From Stramenopiles sp. TOSAG23-2 (Eukaryota; Sar), in the NCBI GenBank assembly GCA_900128395.1, contig LT649243.1, forward strand, positions 1-64,000: 64,000 nt of DNA, in the 5' to 3' direction. Each line of letters opens with the position of its first letter. Position 1 is the first letter of the stretch. The notes beneath the pieces are model-generated. The model did no database searches and had not been told where the DNA came from. It was given only the letters and a program-made list of their open reading frames with translations. Positions 1 through 10,872 of this stretch are shown in pieces. The translations under genes and the position numbers were made by a program.

Positions 1-420
1 CTCTTGATTTTGAATTTCCGTATCTACTTATACCTATAATAACGGCAATCCTTTTCTTCCCTCTTATTTACATGCTATTCCGATACCACCATCCACATTA
101 ACTTATATTTTTACCTTCAATTGAATAAATGGTTGAATTTTAATAATTAATATTAGTAGTAGTGATGATGTACATGCAAGAGAAACAAACAACTGCAATT
201 GAAAATTCAGAAACCACAGAAACCTCTAATATATATATATATATATTGTTAATTTATAATAATAATAGTAATTGAAAATTCAGAAACCACAGAAACCTCT
301 AATATATATATATATATATTGTTAATTTATAATAATAATAGTATTTACTACTACTATCCACGGATAACGTATATACGGTATAAAATATCATATAATACAT
401 ATATATATATATACGAAATC
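1..420. other. Intergenic/5' leader of the helical-repeat gene
   Basis: No gene is seen here. The stretch is AT-rich and holds a two-copy tandem duplication and, at about 399-414, a TA-rich tract that ends a few bases before the start codon at 421. An upstream in-frame open stretch exists but has no ATG and encodes only Tyr/Ile/Asn-rich low-complexity sequence, so it is treated as leader. Confidence 0.6.
198..343. repeat. 73-bp direct tandem duplication, 2 copies
   Basis: The sequence starting attgaaaattcagaaacc is followed by a (TA)n tract and an AATAAT-rich tail, and is repeated in tandem with a 73-bp offset (bases 201 and 274 correspond). The copies are almost identical, so the duplication is recent. 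It lies in the leader of the next gene. Confidence 0.85.
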
Positions 421-3400
421 ATGGCAGAGGTTGATACCCAATTTGTACGAATTACATTTAATAATGACTTTCGTGTTGTGACTTTTTATGAAAATCAACC
501 AATAGATGAGTTGAAAGATTTATTAACCGCTTTATTCCCGGACGTCAGCAGTGGACGCGTCGTGCCAGTTGGAATTGAAAGACCAGCGGACAACGTAGTC
601 GTACCATTATCTACAGGTGCTAAATTCCCATATATCATGACGGGGGATTGGGAATTATTATGTGTACCAACACATGATATTGCACAAGAAAAATTAGTAT
701 TGTTAAATTTTGTGAAAGAATTATTTTCACAAAATTATATTGGTGAGACACAATTGAAAGATTTAATGATGCTAGTGCAAGAGGAAGATCGTCCAATGCT
801 AGCTACATACCGTTCATATTTAAGGCACAAAGATGTTAGGCGTTTGACAAGTGCATTGATCAAACTTACTACGTTAAGACGTGCACCATTGTTAGGTGGG
901 GAGGAAGCACGTGTAGCGAATAAATTATTAGCGTTATTAAAAATTATGAGTGATGGGAAACAAATAACGAAAACGGAGACAAGAATTTTAGCAGATTTAA
1001 TCATGGCAGGCGATTCAGTTGTCTACTCTGCATATGATGTTGCTAAAATTAGCAAAGATGTAGATGAATTGATGAATTTATTGAAACGTATTGCTGAAGC
1101 AAAAGCTGGTACCGTTTCAACTACAGCAGCTAATAATAATAATAATAATAATAATAATAGTACTAGCAATAATAGCAATGCAAACGTAAAAGCTGCAAGA
1201 CGTGATAAAGTTTTGGAAACATTAAGTGAATATGAATATTTAACAGAAACAGAATTGTTAATATTAGCCAATTTGGAAAGTAACGATTTATTGGATGATG
1301 CATTATATCGTTACGATAATGGTGGAAACATCAAAGATTTACTACGTGATATGCAAGCTATTGCACATGCTGAACTTTTGAGATACGATGAGGAGGATGA
1401 AACTGAAAGTGATAATAGTGATTACGATATGTCTAGAACTGCTCGTACAGTATCTCAAACTAGTAGGAACGACAGCAATAATAATAACAACAATAGGGAT
1501 GATATACCACCACGTCCAAGTTCTCCAACACCGTATGAAGATGGAAAACATGCTGTCGTGGATAAAATGCTTCAAGAAGGTATTGTTGATGAAAATGGTG
1601 CACAAGATTTAAAACGTTTAATACAAGAAAACACCCCGTTGATCCAAACTGCATTTAAATTGTATGAAACGGATGATGATCTTGTTGATTTAAGAATCAC
1701 ATTAATGCGTCTTTTGGAATTGGAAAATTCACGCCAAGCGTTGTTGGAAGAATCAGAAGCATCTAGTGCAAGTGCATTGGATGATACGATTGATTATGGT
1801 TTGGACGATTCTGTAGAAGATGAGGAAACATATCAAAATATTATACGAAAAGCATATGATGTTGTATGTACATTAGCAGATGCAAGTTTATTTTCATCAC
1901 AAGAAAAAGCTACGTTGACTGCATTGTTAAGACAAGATGGTACAAAAGAGCAAGATGTTATCGTATCAGCATATGAAGTATACGAGGTAGATGGGGATGA
2001 GGATGATTTTGTCGATACGTGTACTCGTGTCGTTTCCCACTTGAATTTAAGAGTTGCACAAGATTTTGCATTATTTGATTCAGTGATGGCAAATATTGTT
2101 GGAAACGAGGTTATCGAAGATTCAGAAGCCAATCAATTGTCATTGTTGTTCAGGCAAGGGGATGCAAGATTATCTGCTGCTTGGGATGTATTCAATGAGA
2201 CGGAAGATATCAATGAATTTATTGATACAATTAAACGTATATCTGTACGGTTGCAAATGGATACGGATTTTCAAGATACAGAAAATACGCTTCAAAGGAT
2301 CAATGATGATAAGAAAAACAATATCGGCGAAGTGATTGCTTTTATGGCAGATCAAAGTATGTTGACAGGGAAAGAAATGAAAATGTTAGTTAAATTGCTA
2401 GATGAAAATGATTCCATTGTCACTGCTGCATATGATGCATTTTTAAGCGATCATGAATTTCAAGACTTGGTTGCGGCATTAAAAATGATTGCAGAGCAAG
2501 AAGTAGCAATGCAAAATCCACTTGCAGTGGAACAAAAGTTTGAACAGGCACAGAAAGAAATGAGCGATTTAACGGATGCGTTGAAACAACAAGGCGATTT
2601 GAAAGCAAATGAAGCAGAAATATTGCAAATATTAATTAATGGCGATGATCCTAGGTTAATGGGCGCATATGATGTATATGCAAGTATGCAAGATGTAGAT
2701 GACTTAGTTGATTCTATGAAACGTATTGTAAATCGCGTATCTAGTGATGCGGTAGAAGATAGTGATGAAGAATATTACAATCCGGGTAGAAAAATATATG
2801 AAGGAAATGATGATGACGACGACGATGAAGATGACTTCGAGGATGATGGTGATGATTATTTAGAAGGTGAAGAACAAGATGATGAAGTAGAATTCTCTTC
2901 AAATAGTTCCGCATTTGCTAATGATTCCCATCAAGCGGTCAAAGGATGGTCGCAAAGTGAATCAGACCCTGCACCATCACAAAGTGAATATTCACAAACT
3001 GATTCAATGGATGGTTATTCTGAAGATTTTGAATCTTACAGATCAACTGAGGTTGATGATATAAGTGTAAAAAGTGTCTCAAAAGAAGATGGAATTTTAA
3101 TATGTATATTTCAAATGCAAGCAGAAGGGTTTATATCAAAACAAAGTTATGAACTATTGATGGATTATTACCAAAACGACGATAGAATCATTGCTGCATA
3201 TGACAATTACATCATAAACGGTTCCTTGGAAGAGTTTGCTGATACATGTAAACGTATAATCGAAATCGTTGAAAATGAAAGTAATGAAGCTGCAATATTA
3301 GCAGAAGGTATACAACGACAAATTAGTCAAGAACGCCAAGAAGTGGCTCTTGAGGCAGAGAAAGTACAACGACAAATTAGTCAAGAGCGTGATGAAGCAG

Positions 3401-3963
3401 CGCGTGCAGCTGAAGCTGTTCAACAAGAAATTGCACAGGAAATAGATGAAATAGCAAGTGCTGTGGATAAATATGAAGAAGTGCTGAATGATCATATGGA
3501 TAAATATGCAGATGATATTGAAAAGAAATCAGCATCACAACGTAAAATGGATGCTACGTTGGAATTTCTGTCGATTATTGATGATTTAGAATTAACCATA
3601 CCGGAAGTATCAGCATTGGAATCTGCTGTTATTAATGGTGAACCTAGTGTAAAAGCATGTATGAAATTATATGCACAAAACAAGGATAGAGGTGATTTGC
3701 AAGATACATTAAAACGCATAGCAAGGCAAGCTGTTGATGATGTGGTAGTTGAAGACATTGAGGAACCTTCAGATTTTTCTAGTATCATGGGTAGGTTAGC
3801 AAAAAAAAATGTCATCTCCACTGTTGAACAACGTGCATTTAATGATTTGTGGTTAGATGGAAATCAAATTGCCATGGCAGCACTTGAAGTGTATGAACTG
3901 GATGAAGATGAAAGTGAATTGATAGATACATTGCGGAGAGTAGCACATAGGGCTCATGCGTAG
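421..3963 (+). CDS. Large acidic protein of eleven degenerate helical repeats with a coiled coil
   Basis: An 1180-residue protein of unknown function. The ATG at 421 is chosen because the in-frame sequence before it has no ATG and is low complexity. Residues 1-100 form a compact region that could be a PB1- or ubiquitin-like fold (inference). The rest is built from about eleven copies of a 45-residue unit, spaced 60-120 residues apart. The consensus is roughly a Leu-rich helix with 'LI..GD', then 'AYDVY', then 4-6 acidic residues, then 'DLVDTLKRI'. Good copies occur near genomic 980-1100, 1900-2040, 2130-2250, 2380-2500, 2610-2740 and 3850-3950. Between copies there are Asn runs, a stretch of Asp/Glu (about 2800-2890) and a charged coiled coil with a repeated QRQISQER motif (about 3300-3480). 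No catalytic motif is seen. A scaffold role would fit, but this is inference. Confidence 0.85.
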   Translation: MAEVDTQFVRITFNNDFRVVTFYENQPIDELKDLLTALFPDVSSGRVVPVGIERPADNVVVPLSTGAKFPYIMTGDWELLCVPTHDIAQEKLVLLNFVKELFSQNYIGETQLKDLMMLVQEEDRPMLATYRSYLRHKDVRRLTSALIKLTTLRRAPLLGGEEARVANKLLALLKIMSDGKQITKTETRILADLIMAGDSVVYSAYDVAKISKDVDELMNLLKRIAEAKAGTVSTTAANNNNNNNNNSTSNNSNANVKAARRDKVLETLSEYEYLTETELLILANLESNDLLDDALYRYDNGGNIKDLLRDMQAIAHAELLRYDEEDETESDNSDYDMSRTARTVSQTSRNDSNNNNNNRDDIPPRPSSPTPYEDGKHAVVDKMLQEGIVDENGAQDLKRLIQENTPLIQTAFKLYETDDDLVDLRITLMRLLELENSRQALLEESEASSASALDDTIDYGLDDSVEDEETYQNIIRKAYDVVCTLADASLFSSQEKATLTALLRQDGTKEQDVIVSAYEVYEVDGDEDDFVDTCTRVVSHLNLRVAQDFALFDSVMANIVGNEVIEDSEANQLSLLFRQGDARLSAAWDVFNETEDINEFIDTIKRISVRLQMDTDFQDTENTLQRINDDKKNNIGEVIAFMADQSMLTGKEMKMLVKLLDENDSIVTAAYDAFLSDHEFQDLVAALKMIAEQEVAMQNPLAVEQKFEQAQKEMSDLTDALKQQGDLKANEAEILQILINGDDPRLMGAYDVYASMQDVDDLVDSMKRIVNRVSSDAVEDSDEEYYNPGRKIYEGNDDDDDDEDDFEDDGDDYLEGEEQDDEVEFSSNSSAFANDSHQAVKGWSQSESDPAPSQSEYSQTDSMDGYSEDFESYRSTEVDDISVKSVSKEDGILICIFQMQAEGFISKQSYELLMDYYQNDDRIIAAYDNYIINGSLEEFADTCKRIIEIVENESNEAAILAEGIQRQISQERQEVALEAEKVQRQISQERDEAARAAEAVQQEIAQEIDEIASAVDKYEEVLNDHMDKYADDIEKKSASQRKMDATLEFLSIIDDLELTIPEVSALESAVINGEPSVKACMKLYAQNKDRGDLQDTLKRIARQAVDDVVVEDIEEPSDFSSIMGRLAKKNVISTVEQRAFNDLWLDGNQIAMAALEVYELDEDESELIDTLRRVAHRAHA

Positions 3964-4567
3964 GAAAAGGGGAGAAGGAGGTAATGTGCATATTCTGGGG
4001 GGCTTCGAGATTCAATATTTTAATAATAATAATATCCGAAATATATTATGACATAATAGGTATTATTATACAATATATACTCAGTACATAGTATTCTCTA
4101 TACGGTTATCAAAATAATTCCACTATCTCGAGCTAATCGATATAAATAGGAAAATAGGAAAATTTCAATATTTTACACTCCATTTTCCAAGTCACAAGAC
4201 GAGAAAAACGTTATTTTGAAATAATTTGCGAAAAGTGTAATGATATGTACCTGCTAATTATTGTCAAAATACACATATATATATAGTTGAATAGTTGGCA
4301 ATCCGGATTAAAAGAGATGGAACAGATGATTCATACAAGAATGAGAGATATAGAATAACAGAATTGTATTTCAATTGTATCTATTGGTCTTTGGTAATAA
4401 TAATAAGAAAAAAAAAACAAGAAAAATAATAAACAAAAGAATCATTCTTCTTTGATAATATTGTTGTTGTGTTTGACATATATAAAGATATATAGTTCAT
4501 TTTATACATATACGGATTATTATATAGTATCAGCGATATTATATCCATAACCACCACCACATATACA
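3964..4567. other. Intergenic, no gene seen
   Basis: About 600 bp of AT-rich sequence between two co-directional genes. It contains short TA and AATAAT runs and a few A-rich tracts. The last 130 bp before the ATG at 4568 holds two short TATATA tracts. No RNA gene or conserved ORF was recognised. Confidence 0.5.
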
Positions 4568-7500
4568 ATGATGCAAAAAGGAAATGATATGCAAAACAAA
4601 GAAGCTGATTGGGAAACTACTGGTGGTGATCCAATTCCAACAACATCATTATCAATATCAACTTCCACTAGTAGCAATATGAATAACAATAATAATAACA
4701 ACATGTTAAACACATCTATGTCAAGTATCAGAAATAACTCATCACCATTTCCTAGTGATAATAATAATAATAGTGGTACACAAAAAAAAATACGTTTAAA
4801 GTGTCACCATAATAGTAACATACGTGCTGTAGCTATTGATAAAGGGACGTCCTTTCGTAACTTAAAACAGCGATTGTCTGCCGATTATGGTTTTGAAGTC
4901 AACCTTAGATATGAAGACCCTGAAGGGGATTTAATTGTATTATCCTCACAAAATGATTTAAATGAACTTGTAGATAGTGAAGTGCGTAATTCAGTTACTG
5001 TGCATGTTAATAATACTGAAAGTAGAGGCATTTCACAAGTACTTATGTCTCCCACACCAGTTGCATCTGCTGGACATTTGCATCCATTGCCTTCATTACC
5101 AAGCCTTCACCATCAGGATAACGGTGGTAGTAATAATAATAACCATAATAATAATTTATCACATGCTATGATACGTTCCATCGGTGCCACTGGAAGTAGT
5201 GGTTTACGTCGTAGCAGTACTAGAGATCAACGCACTTATTGGCATTCAAGGCCACGACAAACGGAACCAATTCGATGGCAATGTGGGGAAATATTGGGAC
5301 AAGGTGCGTATGGTACTGTCTTTTTAGGATTGAATTTAGATACTGGTGAATTAATGGCTGTGAAACAATTGGATACAACGGAAGTGAGTGAGAAAGAACT
5401 TGCTGCGTTAGAAAATGAATTGCGAATGTTAATTGCTGGTGATCGTTCCGATAATAATACGGAAAGTGTCTTAAGCCATCCAAATATTGTTAGATATTTA
5501 GGTTTAGAACGTAGTAAAAATACGCTTAGTATTTTTTTAGAATTTGTTCCTGGTGGATCAATACGTAGTTTAATTGATAAATTTGGTGCATTGCAAGAAC
5601 CGTTGGTACGCGTATATGCACGCCAGTTGTTATTAGGATTAGAATATTTACATAGAAATAGTATAGCGCATCGTGATATTAAAGGTGCAAATGTATTAAT
5701 TACAAATGAAGGTGTAGTGAAAATTGCTGATTTTGGCGCATCAAAGCGTATCAATACGAATTCTACTAATACAGGTGGTGTAAAAGGAACTCCATTATGG
5801 ATGGCACCGGAAGTTATTAAAGAGCAACAAACGGATAAAGGTTGGAGACGAGCTGATGTTTGGAGCGTTGGCTGTACAATCATAGAAATGGCAACTGGGC
5901 GTCCACCATGGTCCCAATACAGCAACCCCGTCACTGCGATGTATCATATTGCATGTGTAGAGACTGTTCCACCATTTCCAGATTCTATATCACCACAAGG
6001 GCATGATTTTTTGCGTTTATGCTTCGAGCGTGATCCGTTAAAACGACCTGATGTGACTAGATTGCTGTTGCATCCATTTGTAACTCAATTACCTGCCACT
6101 CAAGTACGTCATTTGTCTAAATCTAGTTTTCCACAACGTCCAACGACGGGAGGTCGAAGGACTGGTCCTGGCCGTCCACGTTCCAGTCAATATTTATCTC
6201 GTCGCGATGGCCTCAGGACACCCATGGATCATGGCACGCCTCAAAACAGAGATAATATGGATAAATTTGATTTAGGGCATACCAGTCCAACAACGCAATT
6301 GTTAGAAAATGAAAAAATGCAACATAGTAGAAACAACCCTGAACTAAGTCGACCATCACCATTAACACCTGCAAGGGAAAAATTAAATAAAAAACCAGTT
6401 TTAGTTATAAATACAGAAGTAAATTTAGAAAGAGATCAACCAGAATCACCACCACATCAAAAAACTGTGGTCAATAATCCATATGCAAAAGATGCAGTAT
6501 TAGTTCCTGGGCTTCAAATTCCAAATGATGAAAGTATTAGTATGAATAATAGTGCTGGCAATTTGGATATTTCATGGTCTCCTAGTTCAAGTGTATCGTC
6601 TGGATTTGAAATGGCTCAACCACCTACTCCCAAAAACTTAGTTGAAGCAGCTATTAATGCAGCGAAAATGGGAGAAGGAATTGATTTAGCAAAACATGGC
6701 TCACCTGAACATACATTAAAGGAAGCTGAGTTAGCAACGGAGGAATTACGAAGAAAAATTCAAAAGCATAATATTAATAATAATGATGGAGAAGTTGAGG
6801 AAGACATAGAAGGGGAAGAAGATGATGATGACCGACAACAACAACAACAAATTCAAGTAAATGCAGAGGAGAAAAGTATTTTGATGGGAGATCCGGATGA
6901 ATTAATTAGGCAACAATTAGAATTGCAGCAGCACAATGCCACTGACATGGTATCTTCATTTAAAGATTTACACAGTCCTTCTTCAACGATGGTGAGTCCA
7001 AGAGCACCATCGTCTCCACGACTTCAGGTACCATTGCAACATCAACAAAAGCAAGAGATGAAGAAATTAATCAAGGCAAAAGAAAAAGTCATAACGCCGC
7101 CTAGAAAACAATCATCTAGGAAAAGTGGTAGTAATAGCTCATCGACGAAAAAGAAGAAGCGAAAAACACCACCAAAGTTACCAGAAGAAACAAATAATAA
7201 GCATGAAGGCAAACAAAATGTAAATAATCAACCAGAACAAGTTGTATATACACATGAAGCACAACCAAAAAGTACGCCTAGAAGACTAAAAACCAAATTA
7301 AGAAAGCGCCGTTCAAAATCACAATCTCCATCCGCAATACATCGTGTAGAAAGACAATCGATTAAGGAAATCGAAGAGCTAAGAAGAAATGCCCTATCAT
7401 CTTTAGGCAAGCATAAAGACGAAGAGGAAACGGTTAGTGAAAGTGGTTCGGAAAAGAAAAAACATATTTCACCAACTCAAGTAAGAGAAGTTAAGGAAAA

Positions 7501-10414
7501 AAGGTCAAATAGATTACCAAAATATTTAGAAAAAAAATTGAGTCATGCTGAGCGTAAATTGAAGAATGATCACTCGCGACGTGCACTGTCAATGGATGAT
7601 GGCATTCGATCATCGCCAGAAGAATTAGCGCAAACTGATAATTCTAAGTTGAAAAAAGTCAAAAATTCTGGTAAAGTGAGACTAGAAGCGATGAAAGATA
7701 CAAGTCATCATCATCATCACGCTAGTAATGTTGTAAGCAATAAACCGCCACATGGTAAAAGACCACCTAACCGCCATAGTAATAAGCGAGTTGCAGATAT
7801 GAACAGTGGCAAACATGATTACCAAGTAGATGGATCAAAGAAGCCACCATTGAGTCCAAGAACGAAAAAATCTGCCAATGAGTTGAAAGAAGAGCGAAAA
7901 CGTTTGGTGAAAAGCGAACCTAGGCGTCGTAGTAGAAGAAATAGTCGTGATCTTGGGCAAAAACAAATCTCTAAAAGGAATCAACGAAAACGTGCACCAA
8001 GATTGGAATTAGACAATTCCATAATAGGTGATTCCGATGAACTGGGTTCAGAATTTTTAACAGTAAGCATGAAACCTGTTCGAATGACAAGTCGCTCTGG
8101 AAGAATGAAAAGCCCGTTGGGTAACATCAAGACACAACGCAGTCGAAAAATGCCATTCAATAAAACTCCGATAAACGCAGATGCCATTAAAAGTACGAGG
8201 AAGAAAAAAAATGCAGCTTTGGTACAAATCAATACGGAAGAAATGGAACGGGAATTAGATGGTATCCATGGAAATATTCATACCAACGATGAAGATAACA
8301 TTGTTGACAGTTCTATGAGAAGTGCAAAAAGTCCTGAGCTTTGGGTTGGTGAACGGCGTAAAAAATCACAACTAGATCGCCGTGGTCTTGCTACTGCTAT
8401 ACCGAAAAGTAATCGTCAAGAATTTTCATCTCCTGCGAATAAACCGAAAACGACGAAGCATTCAAGTAGTTCTGAAAAACGACGTATGCGTTTGAATTCA
8501 CCGGAAGAGGATGGTAGTAATAATGGTAGAGGCAGCCGTAATGCTGGTAATGTACACCATTCAAATAGAGATGAGGATCATCATCAACAACATGAGAAAC
8601 GTAGACCACAAACCATGGCATTACGGTTGCGCTCGACTGGGACTCCATCAAACTCATCGAACAGGCAACACCATTCACGTGCATCGACCAGCATGGCTGG
8701 TAGTAGCAACACCAGTATTAATGGCAACGATATGCTAGGAGAACCGCTTGGTGCACTTCGTGGCATTTCCGTTCATCCAGTTCGCTCCTCTACACCATCC
8801 TTTCGAGAGAAAGATCGTCGTAGAAGACGCAAGAAAAATGACGATTTTACTGAAGATCATAATGAAGCTGTGAAAAAAATACAACGATGGATGAGACGGC
8901 GCCAGCAAATGTTAGAGCCAAGTTTATGGGGAATGCAAAGTAGCGATGATAAACGAAAACGTGGTGCTAAATTGGATTTATCCGATAGTCTTGATGATGT
9001 CGATGAAGCGATGAAGAAGCAGGAGCAGCAAATAAAACAAAAGCGAATGAACAGAAGAAGAAGACGTAGTGGTAGCGGTAGTGATAAGAATACCATAAAT
9101 GGAGCTGAGGAGAAACGTGATGTTGATATGTCTATCAACACGAAGGAAAAAAAGAACATCGTCGATAATAATGATTCGAAATTTCCATCTTATGCTAGGA
9201 ATGATGAACCATTATCCGTTAAGGTAATGTCTGGCCATCGCATGCGAGTAGTAGCTTTACATGCAGCATGTGAAAGTAACAATAGACGAAGTTATGTAAT
9301 TGCTAGTGGTTCTCGAGATGGTACGGTTCGCTTGTGGCATCCACAATCAGGGGAAGAACTAAGAGTCCTGTCTCATGAGCATGATCAACATGTAAACAAT
9401 TCATCTCCAACCCGTCGTCATTCACTTGATTCATCTAGAGGGAAACGTGATTCTTTGAGCTCTTCTGGTGGAGTACGCGTAAGCAGTCGTGGTGGCAATA
9501 CCAGCTACAATAATAATGGTAATGGTGCACCGTCTAAAATTTCATGTTTAAAAGTAAATACACAAACGCGTAATGAATTGTGTTCCGGTGCTGAAGATGG
9601 TTCGATGTGGCTATGGGATATGGAAGCAGGTCAACCGACTAGAATAATAGCAGCGCATGCTGCTGGTATTACATCGTTGATGATCGCTGATATGGATGTT
9701 ACACGTTATGTAACAGCATCATCTGATAAAACATTGAAAGTTTGGGATTTACGATCGAAACGCCCGTTAGTTCATACACTTCGTGGCAATACTGGCCCAG
9801 TAAATTTGTTAGGTATTGAAAATGAATGGGGATTGGCTTTTAGTGGATCAAACGATCAAAGCCTTCGTGTTTGGGATATTCGTACTGGTCGAATGAAACA
9901 TAATTTACAAGATCATTATGGTGCAGTGTACAGTGTTGGTTCGAATCCATCTTTGTTCGATGGCTTTGTATCTGGTGCCAGGGATGGTAGTATCAAAATT
10001 TGGAATAAACAAGCAACATGCAGGCGCACGCTTCGTGCACATCGTGGTGCTGTCACACACGTATCGATTCAACCTGTTTCCAGAATGGATGTATTTGGGA
10101 AGCATGTTAAACCACCATATATCTTGTCTGCAAGTACTGATCAAACGGCAAGATTATGGGATTCGAATAAGTTAACATGCTCGCATATATTAAAAGGGCA
10201 TAAAGGTCCAATTACAGTTGCAAAATGGGCTTCAGAACAATGTGCTATTACTGGTTCCGCAGATGGTACGATTCGGTTGTGGGATGCACGGGATGGTTCT
10301 TGCATAAAATCATTAAATGGCCAATCCAAAGATATAACTGATTTGGAATGTGATTCTGATACAATAGTTAGTACAGGGAAAGATGGTACACTTCGAATGC
10401 ATGGTGTGTTTTAA
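4568..10414 (+). CDS. MAP3K-type kinase fusion: PB1 - kinase - IQ - WD40 propeller
   Basis: A 1948-residue Ser/Thr kinase. Residues about 74-152 are a PB1 domain, with the acidic OPCA-type stretch 'YEDPEGDLIVLSSQNDLNEL'. Residues about 235-507 are a complete STE11/MEKK-like kinase: a GQGAYG glycine loop, Lys266 in AVKQL, Asp370 in HRDIKGAN, a DFG motif and GTPLWMAPE. The next 900 residues are disordered, Lys/Arg/Ser-rich and full of SP/TP sites. An IQ-like motif (EAVKKIQRWMRRRQQM) lies near 1433. Residues about 1550-1948 form WD40 repeats with repeated 'GSRDGTVRLW'-type strands, enough for one propeller. In known families PB1 domains couple MEKK2/3 or NBR1/p62-type partners, and WD40 propellers bind substrates. 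The combination suggests a kinase that carries its own scaffold. Upstream input and target are unknown. Confidence 0.92.
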   Translation: MMQKGNDMQNKEADWETTGGDPIPTTSLSISTSTSSNMNNNNNNNMLNTSMSSIRNNSSPFPSDNNNNSGTQKKIRLKCHHNSNIRAVAIDKGTSFRNLKQRLSADYGFEVNLRYEDPEGDLIVLSSQNDLNELVDSEVRNSVTVHVNNTESRGISQVLMSPTPVASAGHLHPLPSLPSLHHQDNGGSNNNNHNNNLSHAMIRSIGATGSSGLRRSSTRDQRTYWHSRPRQTEPIRWQCGEILGQGAYGTVFLGLNLDTGELMAVKQLDTTEVSEKELAALENELRMLIAGDRSDNNTESVLSHPNIVRYLGLERSKNTLSIFLEFVPGGSIRSLIDKFGALQEPLVRVYARQLLLGLEYLHRNSIAHRDIKGANVLITNEGVVKIADFGASKRINTNSTNTGGVKGTPLWMAPEVIKEQQTDKGWRRADVWSVGCTIIEMATGRPPWSQYSNPVTAMYHIACVETVPPFPDSISPQGHDFLRLCFERDPLKRPDVTRLLLHPFVTQLPATQVRHLSKSSFPQRPTTGGRRTGPGRPRSSQYLSRRDGLRTPMDHGTPQNRDNMDKFDLGHTSPTTQLLENEKMQHSRNNPELSRPSPLTPAREKLNKKPVLVINTEVNLERDQPESPPHQKTVVNNPYAKDAVLVPGLQIPNDESISMNNSAGNLDISWSPSSSVSSGFEMAQPPTPKNLVEAAINAAKMGEGIDLAKHGSPEHTLKEAELATEELRRKIQKHNINNNDGEVEEDIEGEEDDDDRQQQQQIQVNAEEKSILMGDPDELIRQQLELQQHNATDMVSSFKDLHSPSSTMVSPRAPSSPRLQVPLQHQQKQEMKKLIKAKEKVITPPRKQSSRKSGSNSSSTKKKKRKTPPKLPEETNNKHEGKQNVNNQPEQVVYTHEAQPKSTPRRLKTKLRKRRSKSQSPSAIHRVERQSIKEIEELRRNALSSLGKHKDEEETVSESGSEKKKHISPTQVREVKEKRSNRLPKYLEKKLSHAERKLKNDHSRRALSMDDGIRSSPEELAQTDNSKLKKVKNSGKVRLEAMKDTSHHHHHASNVVSNKPPHGKRPPNRHSNKRVADMNSGKHDYQVDGSKKPPLSPRTKKSANELKEERKRLVKSEPRRRSRRNSRDLGQKQISKRNQRKRAPRLELDNSIIGDSDELGSEFLTVSMKPVRMTSRSGRMKSPLGNIKTQRSRKMPFNKTPINADAIKSTRKKKNAALVQINTEEMERELDGIHGNIHTNDEDNIVDSSMRSAKSPELWVGERRKKSQLDRRGLATAIPKSNRQEFSSPANKPKTTKHSSSSEKRRMRLNSPEEDGSNNGRGSRNAGNVHHSNRDEDHHQQHEKRRPQTMALRLRSTGTPSNSSNRQHHSRASTSMAGSSNTSINGNDMLGEPLGALRGISVHPVRSSTPSFREKDRRRRRKKNDDFTEDHNEAVKKIQRWMRRRQQMLEPSLWGMQSSDDKRKRGAKLDLSDSLDDVDEAMKKQEQQIKQKRMNRRRRRSGSGSDKNTINGAEEKRDVDMSINTKEKKNIVDNNDSKFPSYARNDEPLSVKVMSGHRMRVVALHAACESNNRRSYVIASGSRDGTVRLWHPQSGEELRVLSHEHDQHVNNSSPTRRHSLDSSRGKRDSLSSSGGVRVSSRGGNTSYNNNGNGAPSKISCLKVNTQTRNELCSGAEDGSMWLWDMEAGQPTRIIAAHAAGITSLMIADMDVTRYVTASSDKTLKVWDLRSKRPLVHTLRGNTGPVNLLGIENEWGLAFSGSNDQSLRVWDIRTGRMKHNLQDHYGAVYSVGSNPSLFDGFVSGARDGSIKIWNKQATCRRTLRAHRGAVTHVSIQPVSRMDVFGKHVKPPYILSASTDQTARLWDSNKLTCSHILKGHKGPITVAKWASEQCAITGSADGTIRLWDARDGSCIKSLNGQSKDITDLECDSDTIVSTGKDGTLRMHGVF

Positions 10415-10872
10415 ATTTGTTGGAAATAAAGGAGCGAGGGAGGACACGATGTTTGTGCGTGTATGGTGTTGTAAAATATTTGTGAATTTATGCTATATAT
10501 TATGCATTTTATGTCATATTCAAGATATACATTTACACTCTCTGTAAAAACTATCATATTTTTTTTATGATATATATATATTATTATTCGCGTATCATAT
10601 TGAGATAGAAAATATTGTCTAGATTTGTATCATTCTCTTGTTTCATTTTCATCTTCTATCTATTTCTTTGTATTGCTTATTAATGTCAACTAGACTTTAT
10701 CATAATAATAAAGTTCGTTCAAAAATCTAAATATTATGTAACAAAATAATATTAATAATATATATATCAAAATATCTTTCTTCCTCTACTAAAATAAAAA
10801 TCTATGCATAAAACCTTTTATTTTTTGCCTTTATTAATTTCAATATTATTAATTAATAAATATAAAAAATAA
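10415..10872. other. Convergent intergenic, no gene seen
   Basis: 458 bp between the 3' end of the kinase gene and the 3' end of MIC10. It is AT-rich with several AATAAA-like words that could serve as polyadenylation signals for both genes. No conserved ORF or structured RNA was recognised. Confidence 0.5.

Noticed and set aside
5236-5934. 232-codon ORF antisense to the kinase domain
   Set aside because: Exact antisense of conserved kinase motifs, with no independent features.
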